This document shows positions 1-5,163 of a stretch of 5,163 bases of DNA, one piece after another. The position numbers and the translations under genes are program-made. Source of the DNA: Massilia sp. (lineage in GTDB: Bacteria; Pseudomonadota; Gammaproteobacteria; Burkholderiales; Burkholderiaceae_D); contig JAQGNM010000562.1 of NCBI GenBank assembly GCA_028291845.1, positions 1 to 5,163 on the forward strand, in the 5' to 3' direction. The notes beneath the pieces were generated by a model, which was not told where the DNA came from, ran no database searches, and was given only the letters and a program-made list of their open reading frames with translations. Positions within the stretch are counted from its first letter, which is position 1, and every line of letters begins with the position of its first letter.

Positions 1-119
1 ATATTGAGCTTGATGATCTTGTGGCCGTCTTCTTCCATCTGCCTGGCTTTTTCCATGGCCGGGCCGCGGATTTCGTAACAGACGTCATCGAGCTTGGTGG
101 ATTTGAGAATCGGTCGCAC
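1..119 (-). CDS. alaA: AlaA-type alanine aminotransferase, N-terminal part (runs off left edge)
   Basis: On the minus strand a frame opens at GTG (119-117) and stays open to the window edge, giving 39 codons. The peptide begins VRPILKSTKLDDVCYEIRGP and continues with an acidic helix (about residues 22-32) and a KIIKLN segment. This matches the N-terminus of E. coli AlaA (YfbQ), which has the same order of PI-KS-KL, VCY-IRGP, EEEG and KLNIG elements. AlaA is a cytoplasmic PLP-dependent class I/II aminotransferase that makes alanine from pyruvate, using glutamate as amino donor. The PLP lysine and most of the fold lie outside the window, so substrate specificity cannot be read here. The GTG start is chosen because it falls where the family begins and has an AGGA Shine-Dalgarno 8 nt upstream. 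It is transcribed divergently from the arn genes and is probably not functionally linked to them. Confidence 0.82.
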   Translation of the reverse strand, partial: MRPILKSTKLDDVCYEIRGPAMEKARQMEEDGHKIIKLN

Positions 120-127
120 TTGGTCAG

Positions 128-131
128 TCCT
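128..131 (-). promoter_or_regulatory. Ribosome binding site of the alaA-like gene
   Basis: Read on the minus strand, AGGA lies 8 nt before the GTG codon at 119. This is the clearest Shine-Dalgarno match in the window, and it supports the GTG start for the aminotransferase. Confidence 0.6.
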
Positions 132-145
132 ATTAATGTATTTGA

Positions 146-173
146 AGTATGCAGCCAATTGTTGCACTGCGAA
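146..173 (-). promoter_or_regulatory. Candidate sigma-70 promoter for the alaA-like gene
   Basis: On the minus strand TTCGCA (173-168) and CATACT (151-146) are separated by 16 nt. Each matches the sigma-70 consensus at four of six positions, and a TG dinucleotide lies one base upstream of CATACT (extended -10). Transcription would start near 139, leaving a leader of about 20 nt that contains the AGGA site. This is a pattern match only. A closer -10-like TTAATA (136-131) overlaps the ribosome binding site and fits less well. Confidence 0.3.
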
Positions 174-230
174 AAAGCCCATTCTGCCGTTTCAGGCCGA
201 ATTAATCAACCTGCAAGGGTGGTCAGGCCT

Positions 231-263
231 GCTTGCGGCGGCCGCGCGGCCGCACCGGCAAGC
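231..263. repeat. GC-rich inverted repeat in the divergent intergenic region
   Basis: Outer arms GCTTGC (231-236) and GCAAGC (258-263) are perfectly complementary. They enclose a perfect 16-bp palindrome, GCGGCCGCGCGGCCGC (238-253), with an asymmetric 1/4-nt gap between the stems. As RNA it would form a 6-bp outer stem and a 6-bp inner stem capped by GCGC. No T-run follows on either strand, so it does not look like an intrinsic terminator. It sits about 95 bp before the Mth938 gene and 112 bp before the alaA-like gene, in the 238-bp region 120-357. The rest of that region holds no convincing gene and no good plus-strand promoter that I can see. Confidence 0.6.
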
Positions 264-357
264 ACCCGGAAACTCGCGCTTTGGCGGTGTTTGTGGCATG
301 CTAACGCCCTCATGGGCGCCAGCCGCCCGGCACCTATCCGAACCCATCATTCCCGAC

Positions 358-750
358 ATGAAGCTCCATTCCAGCTCCACGCAACAATACCAGACTGTTA
401 CCGGCTACTTCGAAGGCGGCGTCGAAATCAACGCCCAGCCCTTCGATTACAGCCTGACAGTGACGCCGGAAATGCCGCCGCAAGCGTGGCCGGTGGCGAC
501 TTTCGAGGACCTGACGGCGGCACACTTCGAGGCCATCGCCGACACCAGGCCCGACGTCGTCATCCTCGGTACCGGCGCGCGCCAGCGTTTCATTCACCCG
601 CGCCTGATCGCCAGCCTGTCGAACCTGCGCATCGGCGTCGAGTGCATGGACAACCAGGCCGCCTGCCGCACGTACAACATCCTGATGGGCGAAGGCCGCA
701 AGGTCACGCTGGCCTTGATCCTGGGCGTGCCGCCGGGCGCTCCGGCCTGA
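358..750 (+). CDS. Mth938-domain (NDUFAF3-like) small protein of unknown function
   Basis: A 130-residue protein matching the Mth938/DUF498 family. Seen features are the MKLH start, a strand-rich N-terminal part (residues 14-36), the core D66-VVILGTG-A74 strand and loop, R75-FIHP-L83, and the C-terminal block E95-C-MDNQAACRTYN-ILMGEGRKV-LAL120. The family has a compact alpha/beta fold. Its mitochondrial relative NDUFAF3 is a complex I assembly factor, while the bacterial role is not established. There is no signal peptide or membrane segment, so it is likely cytoplasmic. The ATG at 358 is chosen because betaproteobacterial members begin MKLH. An in-frame ATG at 298 would add 20 residues with no family match. 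No Shine-Dalgarno is visible before 358. The stop codon overlaps the arnT start by one base (TGATG), so the two genes are very likely cotranscribed and translationally coupled. Confidence 0.85.
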   Translation: MKLHSSSTQQYQTVTGYFEGGVEINAQPFDYSLTVTPEMPPQAWPVATFEDLTAAHFEAIADTRPDVVILGTGARQRFIHPRLIASLSNLRIGVECMDNQAACRTYNILMGEGRKVTLALILGVPPGAPA

Positions 751-2474
751 TGAGCGACCTGCACACGCGCGACCTGCATACGGCCGGCCTGCACGCCAGC
801 TTGCACGACAACCGCGCCCTCGTCTGGAGCCTGTTCGCCGCCTTTGCCCTGGTCACCCTGTACATGCTGGGCGTGCGCACCCTGGTGCCGCCCGACGAGG
901 GCCGCTACGCCGAGATGGCGCGCGAGATGTTCGTCAGCGGCGACTGGGTCACCACCCGCCTGAACGGCATCAAGTATTTCGAAAAGCCGCCGCTGCAGAC
1001 CTGGATGAACGCCCTGTCGTTCACCTTGTTCGGCCTGGGCGAGTGGCAAGCCAGGCTGTGGACCGGCCTGTGCGGCATCGGCGGCGTTTTGCTCACCGCT
1101 TACGCCGGCACCAGGGTGTTCTGCGCGCGCGTCGGCTTTTACGCCGGCCTGGTGCTCGGATCGTGCTTCTACTGGGTCGCCTGCAGCCAGATCGATTCGC
1201 TCGACATGGGTTTGTCGGGCATGATGACGATCGTCCTGTGCGCTCTGCTGCTGGGCCAGCGGGAAGGCGCCAGCGCGCTTGAAAACCGCAACTGGATGCT
1301 GCTCTGCTGGGCCGCCATGGCCTTGGCGGTGCTGTCGAAAGGCTTGATCGGGCTGATGCTGCCGGGCGGGATCCTGGTCGCCTACACCCTGATCACCCTG
1401 CAGTGGCGGCTGTGGGCGCGCCTGCACCTGGTCAAGGGCTTGCTGCTGTTTCTGCTGGTGGCGGCGCCCTGGTTCATCCTGGTCGGCATGCGCAATCCCG
1501 AGCAGCCGGCCTTCTTTTTCATCCACGAACACTGGGACCGTTTCTTCAAGACCGAGCATCACCGCGAGCAGGTCTGGTACGTGTTTTTCGTGCTGACGGC
1601 GGTGGGCATGGTGCCGTGGCTGGGCATGCTGGCGCAGAGCCTGGTGCTGGGCGCGCGCAAGGTGGCGGGCAGCGATCCCAAGGCTTTCCGGCCGCGCCTG
1701 ATGCTGCTGATCTGGGCCGCCTTCATCATCCTGTTCTTCACCAAGTCGAACTCCAAACTGCCGGGCTACATCCTGCCGGTGTTTCCGGCGCTGGCGCTGT
1801 TGACCGCGATTTACCTCGATACCGGCAGGCGCGCGGCGCGCGTGGTGACGGCGGCGCTGATGGCGCTGGTGGGCGCCGCCCTGTTGGCGACGGTGCCCTT
1901 CATGCCGCGCATGGCCGGCCGCGCCGGCGAGGTGGTGCTGTACCAGGGCTATCAGCCATGGGTGCTGGCGGCCGGCCTGGTCGCCTTGCTGGGCGGCGCG
2001 CTGGCGCTGCTGTACGCGCGCCGGCAGGATGGCCACAAGAGCAAGGATTGGTTTGTCGTGGTACTGGCGGTGGCGGGCTTTGCCACCACCCAGATCATGA
2101 TGGCCGGCTTCGAGCCGCTGGGCCGCGCCCGCGCGGGCGTGGCCATGCTGCCGGCGATCGAGGCGCAGCTGACCCCGGACACGAAGCTCTACGCGGTCGG
2201 CACCTACGAGCAGTCGATGAGCTTTTATTTGCGCCGCACCGTCACCCTTGTCGCCTACACCGACGAGTTCTCGTTCGGCCTGCAGCAGCAGCCGGAACTG
2301 GGCATTCCGACGGTGCCGCTGTTCGTCGAACGCTGGATGCGCGACGCCGCCGCCGGCCGCCACAACCTGGCCTTCATGCCCGAAGATATCTATCACGCCC
2401 TGCGGGCGCAGGGCGTACCGATGCGGATCGTGGCGCAGGATGCGCGCCGCATGGTGGTCAGCAATCAAAAATAA
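750..2474 (+). CDS. arnT: ArnT-type lipid A Ara4N transferase (GT-C family 39/83 glycosyltransferase)
   Basis: A 574-residue integral inner-membrane protein that would transfer 4-amino-4-deoxy-L-arabinose from undecaprenyl phosphate to lipid A phosphate on the periplasmic side. The first helix is at about 24-45. The first periplasmic loop carries DEGRYAEMAREM (49-60) and YFEKPPL (76-82). Asp49, Glu78, Lys79 and Asp152 (in QIDSLDMG) match, at a constant offset of six, the active-site Asp55, Glu84, Lys85 and Asp158 that I recall for Cupriavidus metallidurans ArnT. Other family motifs are SKG (196-198), FFFIHEHWDRF (255-265) and SKLPGYILP (335-343). Further hydrophobic helices follow to about 453, then a soluble C-terminal domain (454-574) with YEQSMSFYLRR. 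The length is normal (E. coli about 550). The start at 750 overlaps the upstream stop (TGATG). A later start would cut into the first helix. Other GT39/PMT-type transferases are the main alternative, but the arn neighbours favour ArnT. Confidence 0.9.
   Translation: MSDLHTRDLHTAGLHASLHDNRALVWSLFAAFALVTLYMLGVRTLVPPDEGRYAEMAREMFVSGDWVTTRLNGIKYFEKPPLQTWMNALSFTLFGLGEWQARLWTGLCGIGGVLLTAYAGTRVFCARVGFYAGLVLGSCFYWVACSQIDSLDMGLSGMMTIVLCALLLGQREGASALENRNWMLLCWAAMALAVLSKGLIGLMLPGGILVAYTLITLQWRLWARLHLVKGLLLFLLVAAPWFILVGMRNPEQPAFFFIHEHWDRFFKTEHHREQVWYVFFVLTAVGMVPWLGMLAQSLVLGARKVAGSDPKAFRPRLMLLIWAAFIILFFTKSNSKLPGYILPVFPALALLTAIYLDTGRRAARVVTAALMALVGAALLATVPFMPRMAGRAGEVVLYQGYQPWVLAAGLVALLGGALALLYARRQDGHKSKDWFVVVLAVAGFATTQIMMAGFEPLGRARAGVAMLPAIEAQLTPDTKLYAVGTYEQSMSFYLRRTVTLVAYTDEFSFGLQQQPELGIPTVPLFVERWMRDAAAGRHNLAFMPEDIYHALRAQGVPMRIVAQDARRMVVSNQK
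756..812 (+). repeat. Degenerate 15-bp tandem repeat encoding a Leu-His-rich N-tail of ArnT
   Basis: Three in-frame five-codon units follow the start: GACCTGCACACGCGC (756-770), GACCTGCATACGGCC (771-785) and GGCCTGCACGCCAGC (786-800). A partial fourth unit begins TTGCAC (801-812). The peptide reads DLHTR, DLHTA, GLHAS, LHDN, immediately before the first membrane helix. It looks like a local duplication and is not a conserved part of ArnT. Confidence 0.65.
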
Positions 2475-2491
2475 CAGCTGAAAAGAGAACC

Positions 2492-2866
2492 ATGAACCTG
2501 ACCACCTTCGCCTTCATCCTCACCGGCGTGCTGCTCAACGCCGCCGCCCAGCTGCTGCTCAAAGCCGGCACCAACGCGCTCGGCGGGGCCATTCACCTGA
2601 CCGCGCAAAACTGGTTTTCCACCGGCCTGAAGGTGATTTCCCAGCTGCCGATCCTGGCCGGCCTGGCCTGCTATGCGATATCCGTGGTGGTGTGGATCAT
2701 CGGCCTGTCGCGCGCCGACGTCACCCTGGCCTACCCGATGCTCTCGCTCGGCTACATCGCCACCGCCATCGGCGCCTACCTGTTCCTGGGTGAGGTGGTG
2801 TCGGTGCAGCGCATGGTGGCGATGGGGGTGATCATCGTCGGCGTCGCCATGATGGCGCGCACTTGA
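2492..2866 (+). CDS. SMR/EamA-type small transporter, ArnE/ArnF-like Ara4N-lipid flippase subunit
   Basis: A 124-residue, four-helix membrane protein with segments at about 4-24, 52-72, 77-98 and 105-122. SMR/EamA hallmarks are AAAQLLLKAG (17-26) in helix 1, W68-IIGLSRADVTLAYP82 across helices 2-3, and YLFLGE (96-101) at the end of helix 3. E. coli ArnE (111 residues) and ArnF (128 residues) have this architecture and are thought to flip undecaprenyl-phosphate-Ara4N from the cytoplasmic to the periplasmic face, supplying ArnT. The gene follows arnT by 17 nt, with a purine-rich AAAAGAGA (2481-2488) before the ATG as a weak ribosome binding site, so it is probably in the arnT operon. Only one subunit gene is present here, so a homodimer or a distant partner is possible. 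The sequence alone does not tell ArnE from ArnF, and a drug or polyamine SMR exporter is a less likely alternative given the neighbours. Confidence 0.82.
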   Translation: MNLTTFAFILTGVLLNAAAQLLLKAGTNALGGAIHLTAQNWFSTGLKVISQLPILAGLACYAISVVVWIIGLSRADVTLAYPMLSLGYIATAIGAYLFLGEVVSVQRMVAMGVIIVGVAMMART

Positions 2867-2898
2867 GACCGATCCCGTACAAGACCGCCCTGCGCGGC

Positions 2899-2907
2899 TG
2901 CTAGAAT
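2899..2907 (+). promoter_or_regulatory. Extended -10 promoter for the arnB-arnC unit
   Basis: The 133-bp gap 2867-2999 contains TGCTAGAAT, an extended -10 (TGn) followed by TAGAAT, which matches the TATAAT consensus at five of six positions. The expected -35 region (about 2878-2884, ACAAGA) is poor, as is usual for extended -10 promoters, and suggests help from an activator or weak basal output. Transcription would start near 2914, giving a leader of about 86 nt. The element lies in the loop of a short inverted repeat, GCGGC (2894-2898) and GCCGC (2908-2912). I see no PmrA-type direct repeat (CTTAA-like) in the gap. Just before arnB only a weak GAG (2991-2993) serves as ribosome binding site. 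Confidence 0.5.
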
Positions 2908-2999
2908 GCCGCTTTGACGATGTCGAAATGAACACGCGACGCCGGCATGTATTTATAGCACCCCGCACTTCTTCTGAACCACGCTGACCCGAGACTTCC

Positions 3000-4169
3000 A
3001 TGACCGCTGCCCTTTCCACCGCGCTGCCCTTCCTGCCGTTTTCCAAGCCGACCATCGACGAGGACACCATCGCCATGGTGGGCGATGTGCTGCGCTCGGG
3101 CTGGTTGACCAACGGCGGGCCGAAAGTGTCGCAGTTCGAGCAGCAGCTGTCAGAGTATTTCGGCGGGCGCCCGGTGCGCTGCTTCAACAGCGGCACCTGC
3201 ACCATGGAGATCGCCCTGCGCGTGGCTGGCGTCGGCCCCGGCGACGAAGTCATCACCACCCCGCTGTCGTGGGTCGCCACCGCCAACGTGATCCTGGAGG
3301 TGGGCGCCACCCCGGTGTTCGCCGACGTCGACCCGGTCACCCGCAACATCGACCTCGACAAGCTGGAAGCGGCCATCACCCCGCGCACCCGCGCCATCAT
3401 CCCGGTTTACCTGGCCGGCCTGCCGGTCGACATGGACCGCCTGTACGCCATCGCCGGCATGCACAATCTGCGCGTGGTGGAGGACGCCGCGCAGGCGTTC
3501 GGCTCGACCTGGAAAGGCAAGCGCATCGGCGCCTTCGGCGACATGGTGTCGTTCAGTTTTCAGGTGAATAAAAACCTCACCACCGGCGAAGGCGGCTGCC
3601 TGGTGCTCAATAATGAAGACGAAGCCGTGCTGGCCGAAAAATACCGCCTGCAGGGCGTCACCCGCAGCGGCGTGGACGGCATCGACGTCGACGTTTTGGG
3701 CGGCAAATACAATATGACCGACATCGCCGCCGCCATTGGCCTCGGCCAGATGAAGACCATCGACGCGGTCAACGCCCACCGCGAATCGCTGGCCCGTCAC
3801 TACTACCAGTGCTTCGGCCCGGATTTCGCCGCCAGCACCGGCGCGCAACTGCCGCAGCCGGCCTTCGGCAGCTCGAACTGGCACCTGTTCCAGATCATCC
3901 TGCCCGATCGCGGCCCCACCACTCGCGCCGATTTCATGCGCGCGCTGAAAGAGCAATACAACGTCGGCAGCGGCTTTCATTACGCCGCCATCCACCTGTT
4001 CACCCTGTACCGCAAGCTGGGCTTTCATGAGGGGATGTTCCCCGAGTCCGAGCGCATCGGCCGCCTGACGGTGACCTTGCCGCTGTTTTATGCGATGACC
4101 ACACTCGATGTCGAACGCGTGGTCGGCGCGGTCAAAGCGGTGCTGGCCGACCAGGCAACCCAACCATGA
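3000..4169 (+). CDS. arnB: ArnB-type UDP-Ara4O aminotransferase (DegT/DnrJ/EryC1/StrS family)
   Basis: A 389-residue cytoplasmic PLP enzyme expected to transfer an amino group from glutamate to UDP-4-keto-arabinose, giving UDP-4-amino-4-deoxy-L-arabinose. It follows E. coli ArnB nearly end to end: FLPFSKP (11-17), SGWLTNGGPK (33-42), FNSGTCTMEIAL (62-73), GDEVITTPLSWVAT (81-94), ATPVFADVD (103-111), ITPRTRAIIPVYLAG (126-140), EDAAQAFGS (161-169), KNLTTGEGG (191-199), KYNMTDI-AAIGL (236-248), GSGFHYAAIHL (323-333) and LPLFYAMTT (360-368). Lys191 is the Schiff-base lysine. Asp162 and Gln165 should hold the PLP ring, and Ser186 its phosphate. The residue after SFSF is Gln188, where ArnB usually has His. 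The length is normal (E. coli 379-385). The ATG at 3000 has only a weak GAG upstream, but leaves a short 10-residue lead to the conserved block. The stop overlaps the arnC start. Another nucleotide-sugar aminotransferase of this family is possible; neighbours favour ArnB. Confidence 0.88.
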   Translation: MTAALSTALPFLPFSKPTIDEDTIAMVGDVLRSGWLTNGGPKVSQFEQQLSEYFGGRPVRCFNSGTCTMEIALRVAGVGPGDEVITTPLSWVATANVILEVGATPVFADVDPVTRNIDLDKLEAAITPRTRAIIPVYLAGLPVDMDRLYAIAGMHNLRVVEDAAQAFGSTWKGKRIGAFGDMVSFSFQVNKNLTTGEGGCLVLNNEDEAVLAEKYRLQGVTRSGVDGIDVDVLGGKYNMTDIAAAIGLGQMKTIDAVNAHRESLARHYYQCFGPDFAASTGAQLPQPAFGSSNWHLFQIILPDRGPTTRADFMRALKEQYNVGSGFHYAAIHLFTLYRKLGFHEGMFPESERIGRLTVTLPLFYAMTTLDVERVVGAVKAVLADQATQP

Positions 4170-5163
4170 TGCTCGACCCTCTGAAGCCGGAACTGTCGAT
4201 CGTCATCCCGATCTACAATGAAGAAGCCGGCCTGGCTGCGCTGTTCGCCCGCCTGTACCCGGCGCTCGACCGCATCGGCATCCCCTACGAGATCATTTTC
4301 GTCAACGACGGCAGCCGCGACAACTCGGTGGCGATCCTGGCCGAGCAGTTCCGTGCGCGTCCGGACGTGACGCGGGTGGTGCTTTTCAACGGCAACTACG
4401 GCCAGCACATGGCGATCCTGGCCGGCTTCGAAGAGACCCGCGGCGAGATCGTCGTCACCCTCGACGCCGACCTGCAGAACCCGCCCGAAGAGATCCACAA
4501 GCTGGTGGAAAAAATGCGAGAGGGGTTCGACTACGTCGGCTCGATCCGCCGCGTGCGGCAGGATTCGGCGTGGCGCACCATCGCCTCGAAAGCCATGAAC
4601 CGCCTGCGCCACCGCATCACCAACATCAATATCACCGACCAGGGCAATATGCTGCGCGCGTACGGGCGCAACGTCATCGACCTGGTCAACCAGTGCGGCG
4701 AGGTGAACACCTTCGTGCCGGCGCTGGCCTATAAATTCTCGCGCAGGCCCACCGAGATTTTTGTCGAACACGAAGAGCGCGCGGCCGGCGAATCGAAGTA
4801 TTCGCTGTACAGCCTGATTCGCCTGAACTTCGACCTGGTCACCGGCTTCTCGCTGGTGCCGCTGCAGATGTTTTCGATGCTGGGGATGATGCTCTCGTTC
4901 GCCTCGGCCATCCTGGTGGTGATGCTGCTGATCCGCCGCTTTCTGCTCGGCGCCGAAGCCGAAGGCGTGTTCACCCTGTTCGCCATCGCCTTTTTCTTCA
5001 TGGGGGTGATCCTGTTCGGCATCGGCCTGGTGGGCGAATACGTCGGCCGTATTTTCCAGCAGGTGCGCGCGCGTCCGCGCTACGTGGTGCAGACCATCCT
5101 GCAGCACACGCCGGGAACCGACATCGCGCTCGACCGCGCCGTCGAAAAACGCCAGGTGAGCCG
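4166..5163 (+). CDS. arnC: ArnC-type undecaprenyl-phosphate Ara4FN transferase (GT2), C-terminus beyond window
   Basis: The frame is open for 332 codons to the right edge. It encodes a GT-A glycosyltransferase that should move 4-deoxy-4-formamido-arabinose from UDP to undecaprenyl phosphate at the cytoplasmic face of the inner membrane. Motifs are LSIVIPIYNEE (10-20), FVNDGSRDNS (45-54), NGNYGQHMAI (75-84), the metal-binding DAD in TLDADLQNPPEEI (98-110), RQDSAWR (131-137), TDQGNMLRAY (157-166) and GESKYS (208-213). Two membrane helices follow at about 233-256 and 268-289, then GEYVGRIF (290-297) and VRARPRYVVQ (300-309). This order and spacing match E. coli ArnC (322 residues). Here the chain is already longer by at least ten residues with no stop. 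ATG ATG occurs at 4166 and 4169. The first overlaps the arnB stop by 4 nt, the second by 1 nt, so translation is probably coupled either way. DPM- or GtrB-like GT2 enzymes are related but fit less closely. Confidence 0.9.
   Translation, partial: MMLDPLKPELSIVIPIYNEEAGLAALFARLYPALDRIGIPYEIIFVNDGSRDNSVAILAEQFRARPDVTRVVLFNGNYGQHMAILAGFEETRGEIVVTLDADLQNPPEEIHKLVEKMREGFDYVGSIRRVRQDSAWRTIASKAMNRLRHRITNINITDQGNMLRAYGRNVIDLVNQCGEVNTFVPALAYKFSRRPTEIFVEHEERAAGESKYSLYSLIRLNFDLVTGFSLVPLQMFSMLGMMLSFASAILVVMLLIRRFLLGAEAEGVFTLFAIAFFFMGVILFGIGLVGEYVGRIFQQVRARPRYVVQTILQHTPGTDIALDRAVEKRQVS

Noticed and set aside
298..357. Alternative ATG at 298 for the Mth938 protein
   Set aside because: It adds 20 residues without family similarity; relatives begin MKLH, matching the ATG at 358.
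21..749. Extension of the arnT frame upstream of 750
   Set aside because: The frame is open by chance through the alaA start, the intergenic region and the Mth938 gene. The upstream peptide has no family match, and ArnT homologues start just before the first membrane helix.
594..2468. Very long minus-strand open frame (624 codons) opposite arnT
   Set aside because: It is a GC-rich antisense shadow: the product is low-complexity (His, Gln, Arg, Ala rich) with no recognisable domain, while the plus strand encodes a clear ArnT.
1403..2491. Upstream extension of the flippase gene's frame through arnT
   Set aside because: The upstream peptide is a Gly/Ala/Arg-rich out-of-frame product of arnT. 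The four-helix SMR protein begins at the ATG at 2492.
2914..2958. TTGACG (2914-2919) with TATTTA/TTATAG (2950-2958) as a second promoter
   Set aside because: The spacing is about 30 nt or more, far from the 16-18 nt needed, and there is no -10 at the correct distance from TTGACG.
120..2999. PmrA-type box upstream of the arn genes
   Set aside because: I looked for CTTAA-type direct repeats on both strands in 120-357 and 2867-2999 and found none, so PmrAB-like control cannot be claimed from sequence.
4088..5107. Long minus-strand open frame opposite arnC, and similar frames opposite arnB
   Set aside because: Composition is typical of antisense frames in high-GC genes, with no family motifs. 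The sense strand carries complete ArnC and ArnB motif series.
1..5163. A previously undescribed system, mobile element, CRISPR array or defence locus
   Set aside because: Every sizeable gene fits a known family, base composition is uniform, and there are no transposase, integrase, direct-repeat array or tRNA signatures.

Overview
The window is GC-rich with strongly GC-biased third codon positions. The gene content points to a betaproteobacterium, probably of the Burkholderiales (an Oxalobacteraceae-like genome such as Massilia, Duganella or Janthinobacterium). That placement is inferred from composition, protein style and the pairing of an AlaA-type aminotransferase with an Mth938-domain protein; it is not proven by a marker gene.

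Layout: at the left edge, on the minus strand, is the N-terminus of an AlaA-type alanine aminotransferase with a GTG start (1-119). A 238-bp divergent intergenic region (120-357) follows and contains a GC-rich inverted repeat. All other genes lie on the plus strand: a small Mth938-domain protein (358-750), an ArnT-type GT-C glycosyltransferase (750-2474), a four-helix SMR/EamA-type ArnE/ArnF-like flippase subunit (2492-2866), a 133-bp gap with a good extended -10 promoter (2867-2999), an ArnB-type PLP aminotransferase (3000-4169), and an ArnC-type GT2 glycosyltransferase that runs off the right edge (4166-5163).

Together arnT, the SMR gene, arnB and arnC form part of the pathway that adds 4-amino-4-deoxy-L-arabinose (Ara4N) to lipid A, which in characterised bacteria lowers affinity for polymyxin and other cationic peptides. 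ArnB makes the amino sugar nucleotide. ArnC loads the formylated sugar onto undecaprenyl phosphate at the inner face of the inner membrane. The SMR protein would flip the lipid-linked sugar, and ArnT transfers it to lipid A in the periplasm. ArnA, ArnD and Ugd are not in the window; arnA and arnD would be expected just downstream of arnC.

The order (T, E/F-like, B, C) differs from the enterobacterial BCADTEF order. The cluster looks split into two transcription units: Mth938-arnT-SMR, joined by a 1-nt overlap and a 17-nt gap, and arnB-arnC, joined by a start/stop overlap. I see no mobile element, CRISPR array, RNA gene or clearly new system. The points worth checking are the Mth938-arnT coupling, the single flippase subunit, a His-to-Gln change beside the ArnB lysine, a 15-bp coding repeat at the arnT start, and two structured intergenic regions.
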